A stretch of DNA of 58,097 bases, from the NCBI RefSeq assembly GCF_018967645.1, contig NZ_JAHLZF010000017.1:1-58097 (forward strand), written 5' to 3'. The position numbers and the translations under genes were made by a program. The notes under the pieces were generated by a model that worked only from the letters and a program-made list of their open reading frames with translations, searched no databases and had not been told where the DNA came from. This DNA comes from Allobacillus halotolerans. Lineage in GTDB: Bacteria > Bacillota > Bacilli > Bacillales > Alkalibacillaceae. Below, piece by piece: positions 35,057 through 42,751 of this stretch; the first letter of the stretch is position 1; every line of letters begins with the position of its first letter.

Positions 35057-35884
35057 TTGAATAAAGAAAGAATCTTTTGGATGGCTGGAGGATCGATACT
35101 GACGATCACTCTTTTTCTGATCGCTCAGCAATTCTTTTTCGGTGAATCCTCTGCTGAAGAGCTCTCTGTTGAAGAAGTAAAGGAACAAATGGAAGAAAGG
35201 TTCCAAGCTCAAGTGCTATCGATTGAAGAAAAAGAGGATCAATTCGAAGTAAGGATCAAAGAAAGCAATGGAAAATACTTAGTTTTCGTTGATTCTGTAG
35301 AGGGGCAAGTACTCGAGATTCAAACACTGTCTAACGAAGTATCAAAAAATTCATCAACATCTGAAGAAAGTTACACGATAGAAGAAGGCGCAGATCCACC
35401 GACAGAACAAAATGATGAAAATACTCAAGAGAACGAAAACAAGCAAGAAACTGATGAAAATCAGCTGACTTTAACTGAAGCCGAAACAAAGGTAAAGCAA
35501 TCATACAAAGGTGAGATCACTTCATCCGAATTTATTGATGAAGAGTCTCCGTACATTAAAGTAACGATTGAAAATGACCAAGAAACGATTCAAATTCATG
35601 TGGATGCAGAATCAGGTCGACTAAGCGAGCAAAAACGAGTGAGTAAAGAGCAGCCAACAGAAGAAGAGAAGATGCAACAAACATTGATCACAAAGAAAGA
35701 AGCAGGCCAAATTGCTTTGGATAAAATATCCGGAAAACTAGAAGATATTGAACTGAAAGAAGTTGACGGAACGGCATATTACCATGTTGAAGTAGAAAAA
35801 GAAGTAGACGATGAAGATGAAGATTATGTCATTCGAATCAATGCCATCACAGGGAAAGTCATTTCCGTTTCTAAAGATGATTAA
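35057..35884 (+). CDS. Membrane-anchored PepSY-domain protein
   Basis: A 275-residue protein with one N-terminal membrane anchor (about 8-25) and two or three PepSY-type repeats in the extracytoplasmic part, the last ending INAITGKVISVSK. An acidic, Asn/Gln-rich linker lies near residues 95-135. PepSY domains often inhibit or bind proteases and other envelope proteins. The start is a TTG (35057), ten bases after AGGAGG. It follows the kinase by 60 bp and likely belongs to its operon; a terminator follows at 35907. Confidence 0.82.
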   Translation: MNKERIFWMAGGSILTITLFLIAQQFFFGESSAEELSVEEVKEQMEERFQAQVLSIEEKEDQFEVRIKESNGKYLVFVDSVEGQVLEIQTLSNEVSKNSSTSEESYTIEEGADPPTEQNDENTQENENKQETDENQLTLTEAETKVKQSYKGEITSSEFIDEESPYIKVTIENDQETIQIHVDAESGRLSEQKRVSKEQPTEEEKMQQTLITKKEAGQIALDKISGKLEDIELKEVDGTAYYHVEVEKEVDDEDEDYVIRINAITGKVISVSKDD

Positions 35885-35906
35885 TCAAAGCATGCGACAG
35901 AACGAA

Positions 35907-35945
35907 AACGAACGAGGAACTATTTATCCTTCGTTCGTTTTTTTA
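35907..35945 (+). terminator. Terminator of the two-component operon
   Basis: AACGAACGAGGA (35907-35918) pairs with TCCTTCGTTCGTT (35927-35939), followed by seven T. Confidence 0.9.
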
Positions 35946-35970
35946 TGGATTTTTACCCTTTTCTAATCAA

Positions 35971-36001
35971 TTTCTCATAATCCTATCCGTTGTTTCTCAT
36001 A
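35971..36001 (+). promoter_or_regulatory. Direct repeat, possible response-regulator site
   Basis: Two identical TTTCTCATA copies start at 35971 and 35993, 22 bp apart, about two helical turns. OmpR-family regulators commonly bind such direct repeats. They precede the second PepSY gene, with TTGAAC and TATACC further on as weak promoter boxes. Confidence 0.5.
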
Positions 36002-36050
36002 TTGAACGTTTACAGTAAGAGTATACCAAGAAATCAAAGGAGGAAGTTGA

Positions 36051-36713
36051 ATGAAGAAGAAAATATTATTAGGCACAGTGGCAGTGATTGTAACTGCAGG
36101 AGGAGCTTTTGGGGTATCTGCAATGAGTGATCAAGCACTTGATAAAAGTTATGGGAAAGATGGAATTGAAACAGAGGTGGACACCGATATGGAAATAGAC
36201 ACGAATAAATTAGTCGGTGCCCAAGAATTAGAAGATATCGTACTTAACGAAGTCCAAGGAACGATTGAAGAAATTGAACTGGAAGATGAAAATGGCAAGC
36301 TCATTTTTAAGGTTGAAGTAGAAAACAAAAAAGATAGAGATTCGGAAGTTTATGTAGATGCATATACAGGAGAAGTCATCGAAGTTGAATATGACGATCG
36401 TGACGACCACGAAGAAGCAGAAGATGACGACGATCAAGAAGTAGACAATGATGATAACAATACTGCTGAAGATAAGAAAAATTCAACTCAAGATAAAAAA
36501 GTGAAATCAGCTGAACAAACATCAAAAAGTGATTTAATTAGCCGTGAAGAAGCCATAAAAATTGCAAAAGAAACTCATAACGGAACCGTTCAGGAGACTG
36601 AACTAGACGAAGATGATGGGCAATATATCTTTGAGGTTGAGTTTGAAGATGATGACCAAGAAGTAGAAGTCGAAATTGATGCTAAGACAGGGGAAGTATT
36701 AAATGTTGAATAA
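36051..36713 (+). CDS. Secreted PepSY protein with two domains
   Basis: A 220-residue protein with a signal peptide or anchor (residues 1-25, ending SAMS). There are two PepSY repeats (about 50-110, ending YVDAYTGEVIEVE, and 160-220, ending IDAKTGEVLNVE). They are separated by a very acidic linker (DDDDQEVDNDDNN). The acidic run could bind cations. It resembles YkoI/YkoJ of B. subtilis. It has its own promoter region with a paired direct repeat and its own terminator, so it is probably a target of the neighbouring two-component system. Confidence 0.85.
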   Translation: MKKKILLGTVAVIVTAGGAFGVSAMSDQALDKSYGKDGIETEVDTDMEIDTNKLVGAQELEDIVLNEVQGTIEEIELEDENGKLIFKVEVENKKDRDSEVYVDAYTGEVIEVEYDDRDDHEEAEDDDDQEVDNDDNNTAEDKKNSTQDKKVKSAEQTSKSDLISREEAIKIAKETHNGTVQETELDEDDGQYIFEVEFEDDDQEVEVEIDAKTGEVLNVE

Positions 36714-36735
36714 GACGATTAAGTAGTGTGAAAAA

Positions 36736-36759
36736 GTCAGGCAATTGCCTGGCTTTTTT
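36736..36759 (+). terminator. Terminator of the PepSY gene
   Basis: GTCAGGCAATTGCCTGGC forms a compact hairpin, followed by six T. Confidence 0.88.
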
Positions 36760-36867
36760 ATTTTTATTAATTTTTTCCCCCATTTTTCGATATACATACG
36801 ATTCTATGAACAGATACTCAATCAGATTGATTGGTTTTTCATAATCTATTATTGAAGGAGGGATTTT

Positions 36868-37557
36868 ATGAGTAATTGGATTCAAGATGCCGGACATGGT
36901 GGAAGTGACTCTGGAGCATATCATGATGGTATAGCTGAAAAGGATTGGACACTTGAAGCAGCTCTATATGTCAATCGCCGGTTAAATGAATTAGGTGTAA
37001 CAAGTGATGTTACGCGAAAATCAGATCAAACATTGACAAGGGAAGAAAGAATTGCAACTGTTTCCGAATATGATAAGGCAATTTCTCACCACTTTAATGC
37101 AGGTGGGGGCTCAGGAACGGAATTGATTCACAGTATTTATGCGAATGGAGAATTTGAAAAAAGTCTTCAAAGAAAGTTTGAAAAAGCCGGGTATCCATTC
37201 AGACGGATCTTCACAAAAACGTATCCAGGTAACAATGAACAAGACTATTATTATATGAATCGAGAAACCGGGAGTACACGAACAACAATTGTAGAATATG
37301 GCTTCTTAGATGGTCCGAACCTGCATAGATTAAAAGACAAGAATTATCGCGAAGGACTTTATGAATGCGTCATCCAAGCTATCTGTGCTGAAGAAGGCGT
37401 TCCTTATAGACAAGCATCCCAGGAACCGACAGAAGAGGGCCCAACATTTTATCGTGTTGTCACAGGTTCCTTTCATAAAAGGGAGAATGCTGAGAAAAGA
37501 ATCGAACAGCTCAAGAAGGCAGGGTACGAAGCGTTCATCGATATCCTTCGCAAGTAA
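36868..37557 (+). CDS. N-acetylmuramoyl-L-alanine amidase with SPOR domain
   Basis: A 229-residue enzyme. The Amidase_3 domain (about 3-175) has DAGHGGSDSG at the start (His10), Glu24 in IAEKDW, SHHFNAG for the second His and VEYGFLDG for the catalytic Glu. A C-terminal SPOR repeat (about 190-228, FYRVVTGSFHKRENAEKRIE) should bind denuded glycan. It cleaves the peptide stem from muramic acid. No signal peptide is seen, so export must rely on the holin gene that follows 13 bp later, as in phage lysis pairs. Related sporulation amidases such as CwlC also lack signal peptides. Confidence 0.9.
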   Translation: MSNWIQDAGHGGSDSGAYHDGIAEKDWTLEAALYVNRRLNELGVTSDVTRKSDQTLTREERIATVSEYDKAISHHFNAGGGSGTELIHSIYANGEFEKSLQRKFEKAGYPFRRIFTKTYPGNNEQDYYYMNRETGSTRTTIVEYGFLDGPNLHRLKDKNYREGLYECVIQAICAEEGVPYRQASQEPTEEGPTFYRVVTGSFHKRENAEKRIEQLKKAGYEAFIDILRK

Positions 37558-37570
37558 AGGGGGAATAACA

Positions 37571-37819
37571 TTGGCTATGTTGGATTTTATTATGGAAGAA
37601 GCTTATATTTTGATTCCCGTATTGATCATCATCGGTCGGATTTTAAAAATATCAACGAATCTACCAACACGCTTTATCCCAATCACATTGCTTGGTCTGA
37701 GTTTCCTGTTAACCGGTGTGATGCTAGGTCTCTCGTTTGAATCAACCATCCAATCGATCTTGATTGCTGGTGCTGCTGTGTTTAGTCATCAGCTGTTTAA
37801 ACAAATGAGAAATCGATAA
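37571..37819 (+). CDS. Holin-like small membrane protein
   Basis: An 82-residue protein with three hydrophobic segments (about 8-25, 30-48, 55-75). It resembles phage holin families of the 5_2 type: FIMEEAYILIPVLIIIGRIL and FIPITLLGLSFLLTGVMLG. The start is a TTG (37571) seven bases after GGGGG. It directly follows the amidase gene. A holin would let the leaderless amidase cross the membrane. There are no other phage genes nearby, so the pair is either a domesticated lysis cassette or part of mother-cell lysis. Confidence 0.72.
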   Translation: MAMLDFIMEEAYILIPVLIIIGRILKISTNLPTRFIPITLLGLSFLLTGVMLGLSFESTIQSILIAGAAVFSHQLFKQMRNR

Positions 37820-37824
37820 TAGGC

Positions 37825-37860
37825 GGCTGGCTCCCTTCATGGGTTGCCAGCCATTTTTTT
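37825..37860. terminator. Bidirectional terminator after the holin gene
   Basis: GGCTGGC (37825-37831) pairs with GCCAGCC (37846-37852), followed by ATTTTTTT. It overlaps the 3' end of the convergent DUF3021 gene. Confidence 0.8.
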
Positions 37861-38266
37861 ACGTTTTTTTGAGATGCTCATTTAAATCCTTTTCGACTTT
37901 TGAAAAGTAACTCCGCAAAACAAACCAAAATACTGTGTAAATAAATACAAAACCAACTAAACCCATCACGATTGGAATGATTCCAACAGGTACCCAACCA
38001 AGAAGGAGTGCAAGAGGAAGCCAAACGGTCACGGACAAGAAAAAATGAATGATTGTCTGTTTTAATGGGCTCCATTTTTCATTGTCAAAAATCAACGACG
38101 CTGAGCCAAAGTAAATCCCCATAATTAAAGAACCGAACATTCCTTTCCATATGTCCAAAATAGTTGATTCAGTTTCTGTAATTAAGAGTACTGTAATGAA
38201 AATAAACGTGATTAACGCTGCGAACGCCATGCCGCCAAGACTTCTTTTGAATGCTTCAGCCATCAT
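37859..38266 (-). CDS. DUF3021 membrane protein
   Basis: A 135-residue protein with four membrane segments, matching DUF3021. Such proteins are regularly encoded next to a LytTR regulator, as here: its ATG overlaps the end of the LytTR gene (38263). Together they are thought to form a small membrane-linked regulatory pair in which the membrane protein restrains the DNA-binding protein (inference from family pairing). AGGAGGTGG precedes the start. Confidence 0.85.
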   Translation of the reverse strand: MMAEAFKRSLGGMAFAALITFIFITVLLITETESTILDIWKGMFGSLIMGIYFGSASLIFDNEKWSPLKQTIIHFFLSVTVWLPLALLLGWVPVGIIPIVMGLVGFVFIYTVFWFVLRSYFSKVEKDLNEHLKKT

Positions 38267-38721
38267 TTCGAACCACCTCCTAGTATAAGCTTTTCTTTTA
38301 CATTCATGACGTATTTCCGTGAAACATACTCCTTGTTACCCGAACGGAAAAAGACACAAAGGTTTCCGTTAAAACTTAACTCGAATGAATCTATTTGTTG
38401 CAGGTTTCCAATGACTGACTTTGAGAAGCGGGTAAAGTGATAAGTCTCCAACAATTCTTCCACCTCATAAAGCTTCATGTTAATCTCTATGGATCTTTTG
38501 TTCACGGCAGCAAATACTTTTCGGTCCTGTGCATAAATGAAGTCAATTTCGTTTGGATGTAGTAGGATTGATTTGTCATTTTCCGTACCAATCAATTTAC
38601 CGGTTGTTTGTTCTTTTAATTTTTCAACTAAGAGTTCCAATTCTTTAGACCACTCCTTCGCATGAATCGTGATGGTCGTTTCATGATGGTTTTCATCCAG
38701 ATCAATTTTTACTTTCAACAA
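38263..38721 (-). CDS. LytTR-domain DNA-binding regulator
   Basis: A 152-residue protein consisting of a short N-terminal helical region and a LytTR domain (about 48-148; EIDFIYAQDRKVFAAVNKR, FTRFSKSVIGNLQQIDSFE as landmarks). It has no receiver domain. The start is a TTG (38721) after GGAGGAGG. Translation is coupled to the DUF3021 gene by a four-base overlap. Targets are unknown; autoregulation is common for such pairs. Confidence 0.87.
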   Translation of the reverse strand: MLKVKIDLDENHHETTITIHAKEWSKELELLVEKLKEQTTGKLIGTENDKSILLHPNEIDFIYAQDRKVFAAVNKRSIEINMKLYEVEELLETYHFTRFSKSVIGNLQQIDSFELSFNGNLCVFFRSGNKEYVSRKYVMNVKEKLILGGGSK

Positions 38722-38990
38722 TGTTCCTCCTCCCGGTAATTAAAGTATAGTCGATTGAATATTTATGTAGTTGATCACTTGCATAACCCGTTGTAATGAT
38801 GCGATAAGTTACCTTAATATGTTCATGACATGCTGCTCGACAATCATTATTTCGATAACCGTTGATTAAAGTCCTCTTCTGAGACAAGGTCATATCGCTT
38901 AATAGCGATCATATGTACCCTGCTCGTGTGTTTGCCTAATTAGGCTGATATGTTCCCATGAGAAAAATATAAAGGCATGAATTTCAAAAA
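38722..38990. other. Region upstream of the LytTR gene
   Basis: It must contain the LytTR promoter; no confident -35/-10 was picked. ATCGC-TTAATA-GCGAT (38894-38909) is a short palindrome that could be an operator. A 63-codon leftward frame here overlaps the LytTR start and looks spurious. Confidence 0.4.
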
Positions 38991-38994
38991 TAGG

Positions 38995-39045
38995 AACCTG
39001 CTGAACAGAAATATGAGACCCATTCAAACATATATGAGCCAAATC
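38995..39045. repeat. Two 21-bp units related to array D
   Basis: ATATGAGACC (39011) and ATATGAGCC (39032) start 21 bp apart and match, in inverse orientation, the GCTCATAT core of the arrays at 42167. They lie directly past the leftward terminator at 39051-39085. Confidence 0.6.
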
Positions 39046-39050
39046 TAAAA

Positions 39051-39085
39051 AATCACCACCGGAAATTTCTCAACCGGTGATGATT
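39051..39085 (-). terminator. Terminator of the 58-residue protein gene
   Basis: AATCACCACCGG (39051-39062) pairs with CCGGTGATGATT (39074-39085) with one mismatch; the leftward side runs into six T. Confidence 0.85.
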
Positions 39086-39088
39086 GCA

Positions 39089-39265
39089 TTAGACTTTTTC
39101 ATATCCATAAGTGATTAGATCTTCTTCAAATGTCTCGTTCACGACATAAAAGGTATCTTCATGTTTCACGACGATTTGTTCCTCTGTACAAAACTGTCTT
39201 GCTTGCGCTAAGTCCTGAAAAGGTGCGGCTTCAATATCGAGGTCATTAATTTGGATGTAAGGCAT
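39089..39265 (-). CDS. Small acidic protein, 58 residues, after ligD
   Basis: A frame from an ATG at 39265 to a TAA at 39089, with GAGGAGTG a few bases ahead and a strong terminator immediately after the stop. The peptide starts MPYIQINDLDIEAAPF and ends LITYGYEKV; it is soluble, acidic and contains one Cys. No family is recognised. It follows ligD by 52 bp on the same strand and may be co-transcribed with it. Confidence 0.75.
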   Translation of the reverse strand: MPYIQINDLDIEAAPFQDLAQARQFCTEEQIVVKHEDTFYVVNETFEEDLITYGYEKV

Positions 39266-39317
39266 TGTTTATCACTCCTCATAAACAACAAATACCCTTC
39301 CCAGTGAAAAGTATTCC

Positions 39318-41054
39318 TCACTGTTGACCATATTGAAAAGGGCATCCTTTTTTACGCAGCCGCTCAGCTACGTTAAAAACCGTGTAATCATTCGGATCTA
39401 AATCTTCATTCACTTCCTCCCAAAATAATGGAGTGGCTACCGTTGCATTTCCTTGTCCACGAGGGGAGTAAGGAGCGATGATTGTTTTTCCTTCAGCATG
39501 TTGTAAGAAATCAATATAAACGCGTTCGCCTCTATTTTTTTTCATTCGTTCAATCGTAAATAAGTCGGGATATTTTTGTACAAGTACTTTAGCTACTGTT
39601 TCCATGAACTCTCTCGTTTCGTCATACGTCCATGCTCCGTCCGTTGGAATATGGATTTGTAATCCTTTTCGTCCAGAAGTCTTAGCGATGGAGACCAACT
39701 CTTTATAATCGCATAATTCTTTGATCAGTTGGGCGGCTTTTACGGCAACTGGGAACTTGCTTTGATTTGGTGGGTCGATGTCAAATACCATTTCCCTCGG
39801 ATTTTTTTCATCTAACCGATTGAAAGGGACATGAAACTCCAATGCCGCATGATTGCCTAACCAGATCAGACTCTTTAAATCATTGCAGACAAGATGTTCA
39901 TTTCCTTGGAAATATCCAGGCGCGTATTCTGGGACATGTTTTTGGTAAAACGACTCTTCATAAATTCCGTCTGGAAAGCGAATGACCGTTAATTTTTTAT
40001 TGTACAAATGGGGGAGCATCAATGGTGCAACTTTTCGTAAATGGATCAATAAATCCACTTTCCTTGCTTTGGAAAACAGTTGTTTATCCAAATTTGAGTA
40101 GTCAATGTCTTCCGGAAGTTGGGCGAGTTGTTCTTGAACGCGGTCCCACGTACACTCTTTTGGAACTAAATCAAATCGAAACTGATTAAATAACGGTTCG
40201 CGAATTTCTCCATTGCGTGCATTCAAACAGTTTACTTCAATGCAAACGCCTTCAGGGATTTGCCAAGTGGATTGGTTCAGTTTTTGTCCATTTTCTCGGA
40301 TGAATTGATTCAACGTCTGTCGGTCGTCGTCTGGAAAACCGTTTTTTACCTTACCGAGTGGAACAAGTTCTTGCTTGTCATAAACGCTAAGGTCGTAATA
40401 ATCGTTCGCTTGATTCCATCCCGTAACGATGCCTTGAACCTGCCGCCAGTTTTTGATTTTTAACCATTGTTTTGAGCGTGTATTTTCTTGATAGGTTGAA
40501 TCAACTTTCTTGGCTAAAATGCCTTCAGCTTGATGCAAAAATACATCTTCTTCGATGCTGGCCAAATCTTTGTATTGGGCTACCAGATTTAACCTTTTGG
40601 TCGGGTTCTTTTTGAATAGCTTCTCTAGCTGATTGCGCCTGTCTTGGTACGTTTTTTTCTTTAATGATTTTCCGGTATGTTTCAGTAAATCAAACACATA
40701 AAGCTTGGCAGGCCGTTCCGCCGCTTTTTTTGCTATGGCCTCCGTTGATTTCATTCGACCTCGCGTTTGCAACTCAGAAAAATTGGTACGCAAATTCGTG
40801 ACGGGAATCACTAATTCGCAATCGAGCAATAAAGGAAGGGCATTTTCGAAGGCGTCTTGGTTTTCTTCACAGGCTTTGATGATTTCAGGAAATTGATCAT
40901 TTAATTCTTTTCCATTTCTGGACCATAAGGTAACTCTACTTGCTTTCCATTCCAAACCACAGCGAAAACCGTCGTATTTCACTTCATAGCGCCACTGGTC
41001 GCCAATTGGCGCATCCTCGCTGTATGTGGTTAGCATTGGTTTCCACATGACCAT
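39318..41054 (-). CDS. ligD: ATP-dependent DNA ligase D (ligase plus polymerase domains)
   Basis: A 578-residue protein. The ligase domain comes first, with catalytic Lys in EVKYDGFR and further motifs LLDCELVIP, KLYVFDLL, EGILAKKVDS and WLKIKNWR. The LigD-type primase-polymerase domain makes up the C-terminal half (YNKKLTVIRFPDG, LEFHVPFNR, VFDIDPP with the metal-binding Asp pair, AKTSGRKGLQIHIP). The phosphoesterase domain of mycobacterial LigD is absent, as usual in Bacillus. It seals double-strand breaks with Ku. The start is uncertain among ATG at 41060, 41054 and 41048; 41054 best fits AAGGA. Confidence 0.93.
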   Translation of the reverse strand: MVMWKPMLTTYSEDAPIGDQWRYEVKYDGFRCGLEWKASRVTLWSRNGKELNDQFPEIIKACEENQDAFENALPLLLDCELVIPVTNLRTNFSELQTRGRMKSTEAIAKKAAERPAKLYVFDLLKHTGKSLKKKTYQDRRNQLEKLFKKNPTKRLNLVAQYKDLASIEEDVFLHQAEGILAKKVDSTYQENTRSKQWLKIKNWRQVQGIVTGWNQANDYYDLSVYDKQELVPLGKVKNGFPDDDRQTLNQFIRENGQKLNQSTWQIPEGVCIEVNCLNARNGEIREPLFNQFRFDLVPKECTWDRVQEQLAQLPEDIDYSNLDKQLFSKARKVDLLIHLRKVAPLMLPHLYNKKLTVIRFPDGIYEESFYQKHVPEYAPGYFQGNEHLVCNDLKSLIWLGNHAALEFHVPFNRLDEKNPREMVFDIDPPNQSKFPVAVKAAQLIKELCDYKELVSIAKTSGRKGLQIHIPTDGAWTYDETREFMETVAKVLVQKYPDLFTIERMKKNRGERVYIDFLQHAEGKTIIAPYSPRGQGNATVATPLFWEEVNEDLDPNDYTVFNVAERLRKKGCPFQYGQQ

Positions 41055-41125
41055 CACCATCCTTATGTACACAAGCCTCGTAGTTATTGATACCACAGAA
41101 ATGAACTCTTTACACCATTATCCAA

Positions 41126-41155
41126 TGAATAAATTCGTATGAATTCGGGAATATA
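41126..41155 (+). promoter_or_regulatory. Possible sigma-G-like promoter of ku
   Basis: TGAATA (41126-41131), 17 bp, then GAATATA (41149-41155). The -35 fits the forespore sigma-G pattern, the -10 only in part. The B. subtilis homologues are sigma-G dependent. Confidence 0.35.
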
Positions 41156-41198
41156 AAGAGGACCAATACTTTGATTTCGACTAGGAGGGAAGCCCCTT

Positions 41199-42092
41199 AT
41201 GCATACGATGTGGAAAGGATCCATTAGCTTTGGCCTTGTGAATATACCCGTAAAGTTGCATTCTGCGACAGAAAATAAAGATATCAAATTACGCCAACTT
41301 CATAAAGAATGTAAGACTCCGATCCGTTATAAAAAAACATGCCCAGAATGTGGACGCGATGATGTTGAAAACGATGAAATTGTTAAAGGGTTTGAATATG
41401 CCAAAGGGAAGTACGTCATTTTGACCGATGAAGAATTAGAAGAGTTAAAAGAGGAAAATGATGATAAATCGGTTGAGATTTTGGACTTTGTTCAATTGGA
41501 AGAAATTGACCCGATTTATTTTGATCGAAGCTATTATCTTTCTCCGAACTCAGGAGGAGCAAAAGCGTATTCGTTATTAAGAAAAGCTTTGGAAGACACA
41601 GGGAAAATAGGAGTGGCTAAAATCACGATTCGTTCAAAAGAACACCTTGCTGTCGTTCGTGTTTACGAAAATACATTAATCATGGAAACGATTCATTATC
41701 CGGATGAAGTGAGAAATGTCGGAGAAGTACCGAATGTACCTGAGCAAGAGGATGTCGGTAAAAAAGAACTCGATACGGCAAAATTGCTTATCGACCAACT
41801 AACAGCGGAATTCGATCCAACACAATATAAAGATGAGTACCGTGAAAATTTAGAGGACTTAATCGAACAGAAAAAAGACGGGGAAGAAGTCACCATTCCA
41901 AAAGAACCGAAAAAGCAGGATAATGTCACTGATCTGATGGATGCTTTAGAAAAATCCTTGCAAAAAAACAAGAAAAAATCGACCGGAATAAAGAAAAAGT
42001 CGACACAAAAGAAATCGACGGCAAAGAAATCATCCGAAAAAAGCACATCCAAGAAAAAATCCTCCGAGAAAAAAGAGAAGAAGACGGGTTAG
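41199..42092 (+). CDS. ku: Ku DNA end-binding protein
   Basis: A 297-residue bacterial Ku. The core (about 1-230) begins MHTMWKGSISFGLVNIPVKL and includes the CPECG cysteine pair region and SYYLSP. The Lys/Ser-rich tail (about 255-297, repeated KKKS and KKST blocks) resembles those that aid DNA contact. It binds broken ends and recruits LigD for non-homologous end joining, protecting the single-copy spore chromosome. It is divergent from ligD across a short control region. AGGAGGG precedes the ATG. Confidence 0.95.
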   Translation: MHTMWKGSISFGLVNIPVKLHSATENKDIKLRQLHKECKTPIRYKKTCPECGRDDVENDEIVKGFEYAKGKYVILTDEELEELKEENDDKSVEILDFVQLEEIDPIYFDRSYYLSPNSGGAKAYSLLRKALEDTGKIGVAKITIRSKEHLAVVRVYENTLIMETIHYPDEVRNVGEVPNVPEQEDVGKKELDTAKLLIDQLTAEFDPTQYKDEYRENLEDLIEQKKDGEEVTIPKEPKKQDNVTDLMDALEKSLQKNKKKSTGIKKKSTQKKSTAKKSSEKSTSKKKSSEKKEKKTG

Positions 42093-42111
42093 TTAAATAT
42101 AATGAAGAAAA

Positions 42112-42142
42112 TGTCCGTGAGTGGTCACTCACGGGCATTTTT
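42112..42142 (+). terminator. Terminator of ku
   Basis: The palindrome CCGTGAGTG-GT-CACTCACGG with flanking TG/CA pairs is followed by ATTTTTC. Array D starts 25 bp downstream. Confidence 0.85.
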
Positions 42143-42166
42143 CTTTGTGGGAAGGCTTGAAAAGGG

Positions 42167-42312
42167 GCGCATATATTTTCGATTTGGGCTCATAAAATAC
42201 GATGAAGGGAGCATAAACAAGAGACAAGGTAGCATAAGTCGCGATCGGGGGAGCATATCTCAGGTATTCGGCTCATATATCCGAAATTAGGGCGCATATA
42301 CAAATGGAATGA
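42167..42312. repeat. 21-bp tandem array D1, seven units
   Basis: GNGCAT or GCTCAT cores start at 42167, 42188, 42209, 42230, 42251, 42271 and 42292: spacing 21 bp, once 20. Units share only the core CATA and a G-rich end; the intervening bases differ. Confidence 0.85.
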
Positions 42313-42350
42313 AAAAGTATCGACTGTTTCTTCATTGAAAAGTTAGCAGG

Positions 42351-42496
42351 GTACATATATTTTAGCTTTGAGCTCATAAAATTCGATGAAGGGAGCACAA
42401 ACAATAAAGAAGGTAGCATAAGTTGCGATCGGGGGAGCATATCTCAGGTATTCGGCTCATATATCCGAAATTAGGTCGCATATACAAATGGAATAA
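42351..42496. repeat. 21-bp tandem array D2, duplicate of D1
   Basis: Cores start at 42351, 42372, 42393, 42414, 42435, 42455 and 42476, an exact copy of the D1 spacing pattern including the single 20-bp step. D1 and D2 are offset by 184 bp and are highly similar unit by unit, so the whole block was duplicated. Confidence 0.88.
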
Positions 42497-42618
42497 GAAA
42501 AAGTACCGGTAAATGAACATAAGTAGTTCCGATACTGTGGAGAAAATGCGAAAAAACATTCTGATTATCACACTAAAAATTACTATAATTAACATCAAAA
42601 TAACAGTATAAATATCAA
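42497..42618. other. AT-rich stretch between array D and the next gene
   Basis: No gene, repeat or RNA recognised. Confidence 0.5.
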
Positions 42619-42653
42619 CCAAAAACGCTTGAACATTTTAATGTCCAAGCGTT
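42619..42653 (-). terminator. Terminator of the 86-residue membrane protein gene
   Basis: AACGCTTGAACAT (42624-42636) pairs with ATGTCCAAGCGTT (42641-42653) with one mismatch; the leftward side continues TTTTTGG. Confidence 0.85.
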
Positions 42654-42721
42654 TGCTCTTTTATACTGTCTTGTATTACTAATTCACACTTTAATTTAAG
42701 TACATCATTTCACATTTTATT

Positions 42722-42741
42722 CCACAAACGCGCCCTGTTGG
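42722..42741. repeat. Short GC-rich hairpin at the 3' side of the 86-residue gene
   Basis: CCACAAACGCGCCCTGTTGG has CCACA/TGTTGG arms around a GC-rich core and resembles the element at 43028-43049. Confidence 0.55.
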
Positions 42742-42751
42742 TGAAATCCCA

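Noticed and set aside
38702-38893. 63-codon leftward frame upstream of LytTR
   Set aside because: It overlaps the LytTR start, has no ribosome-binding site and lies in the promoter region.
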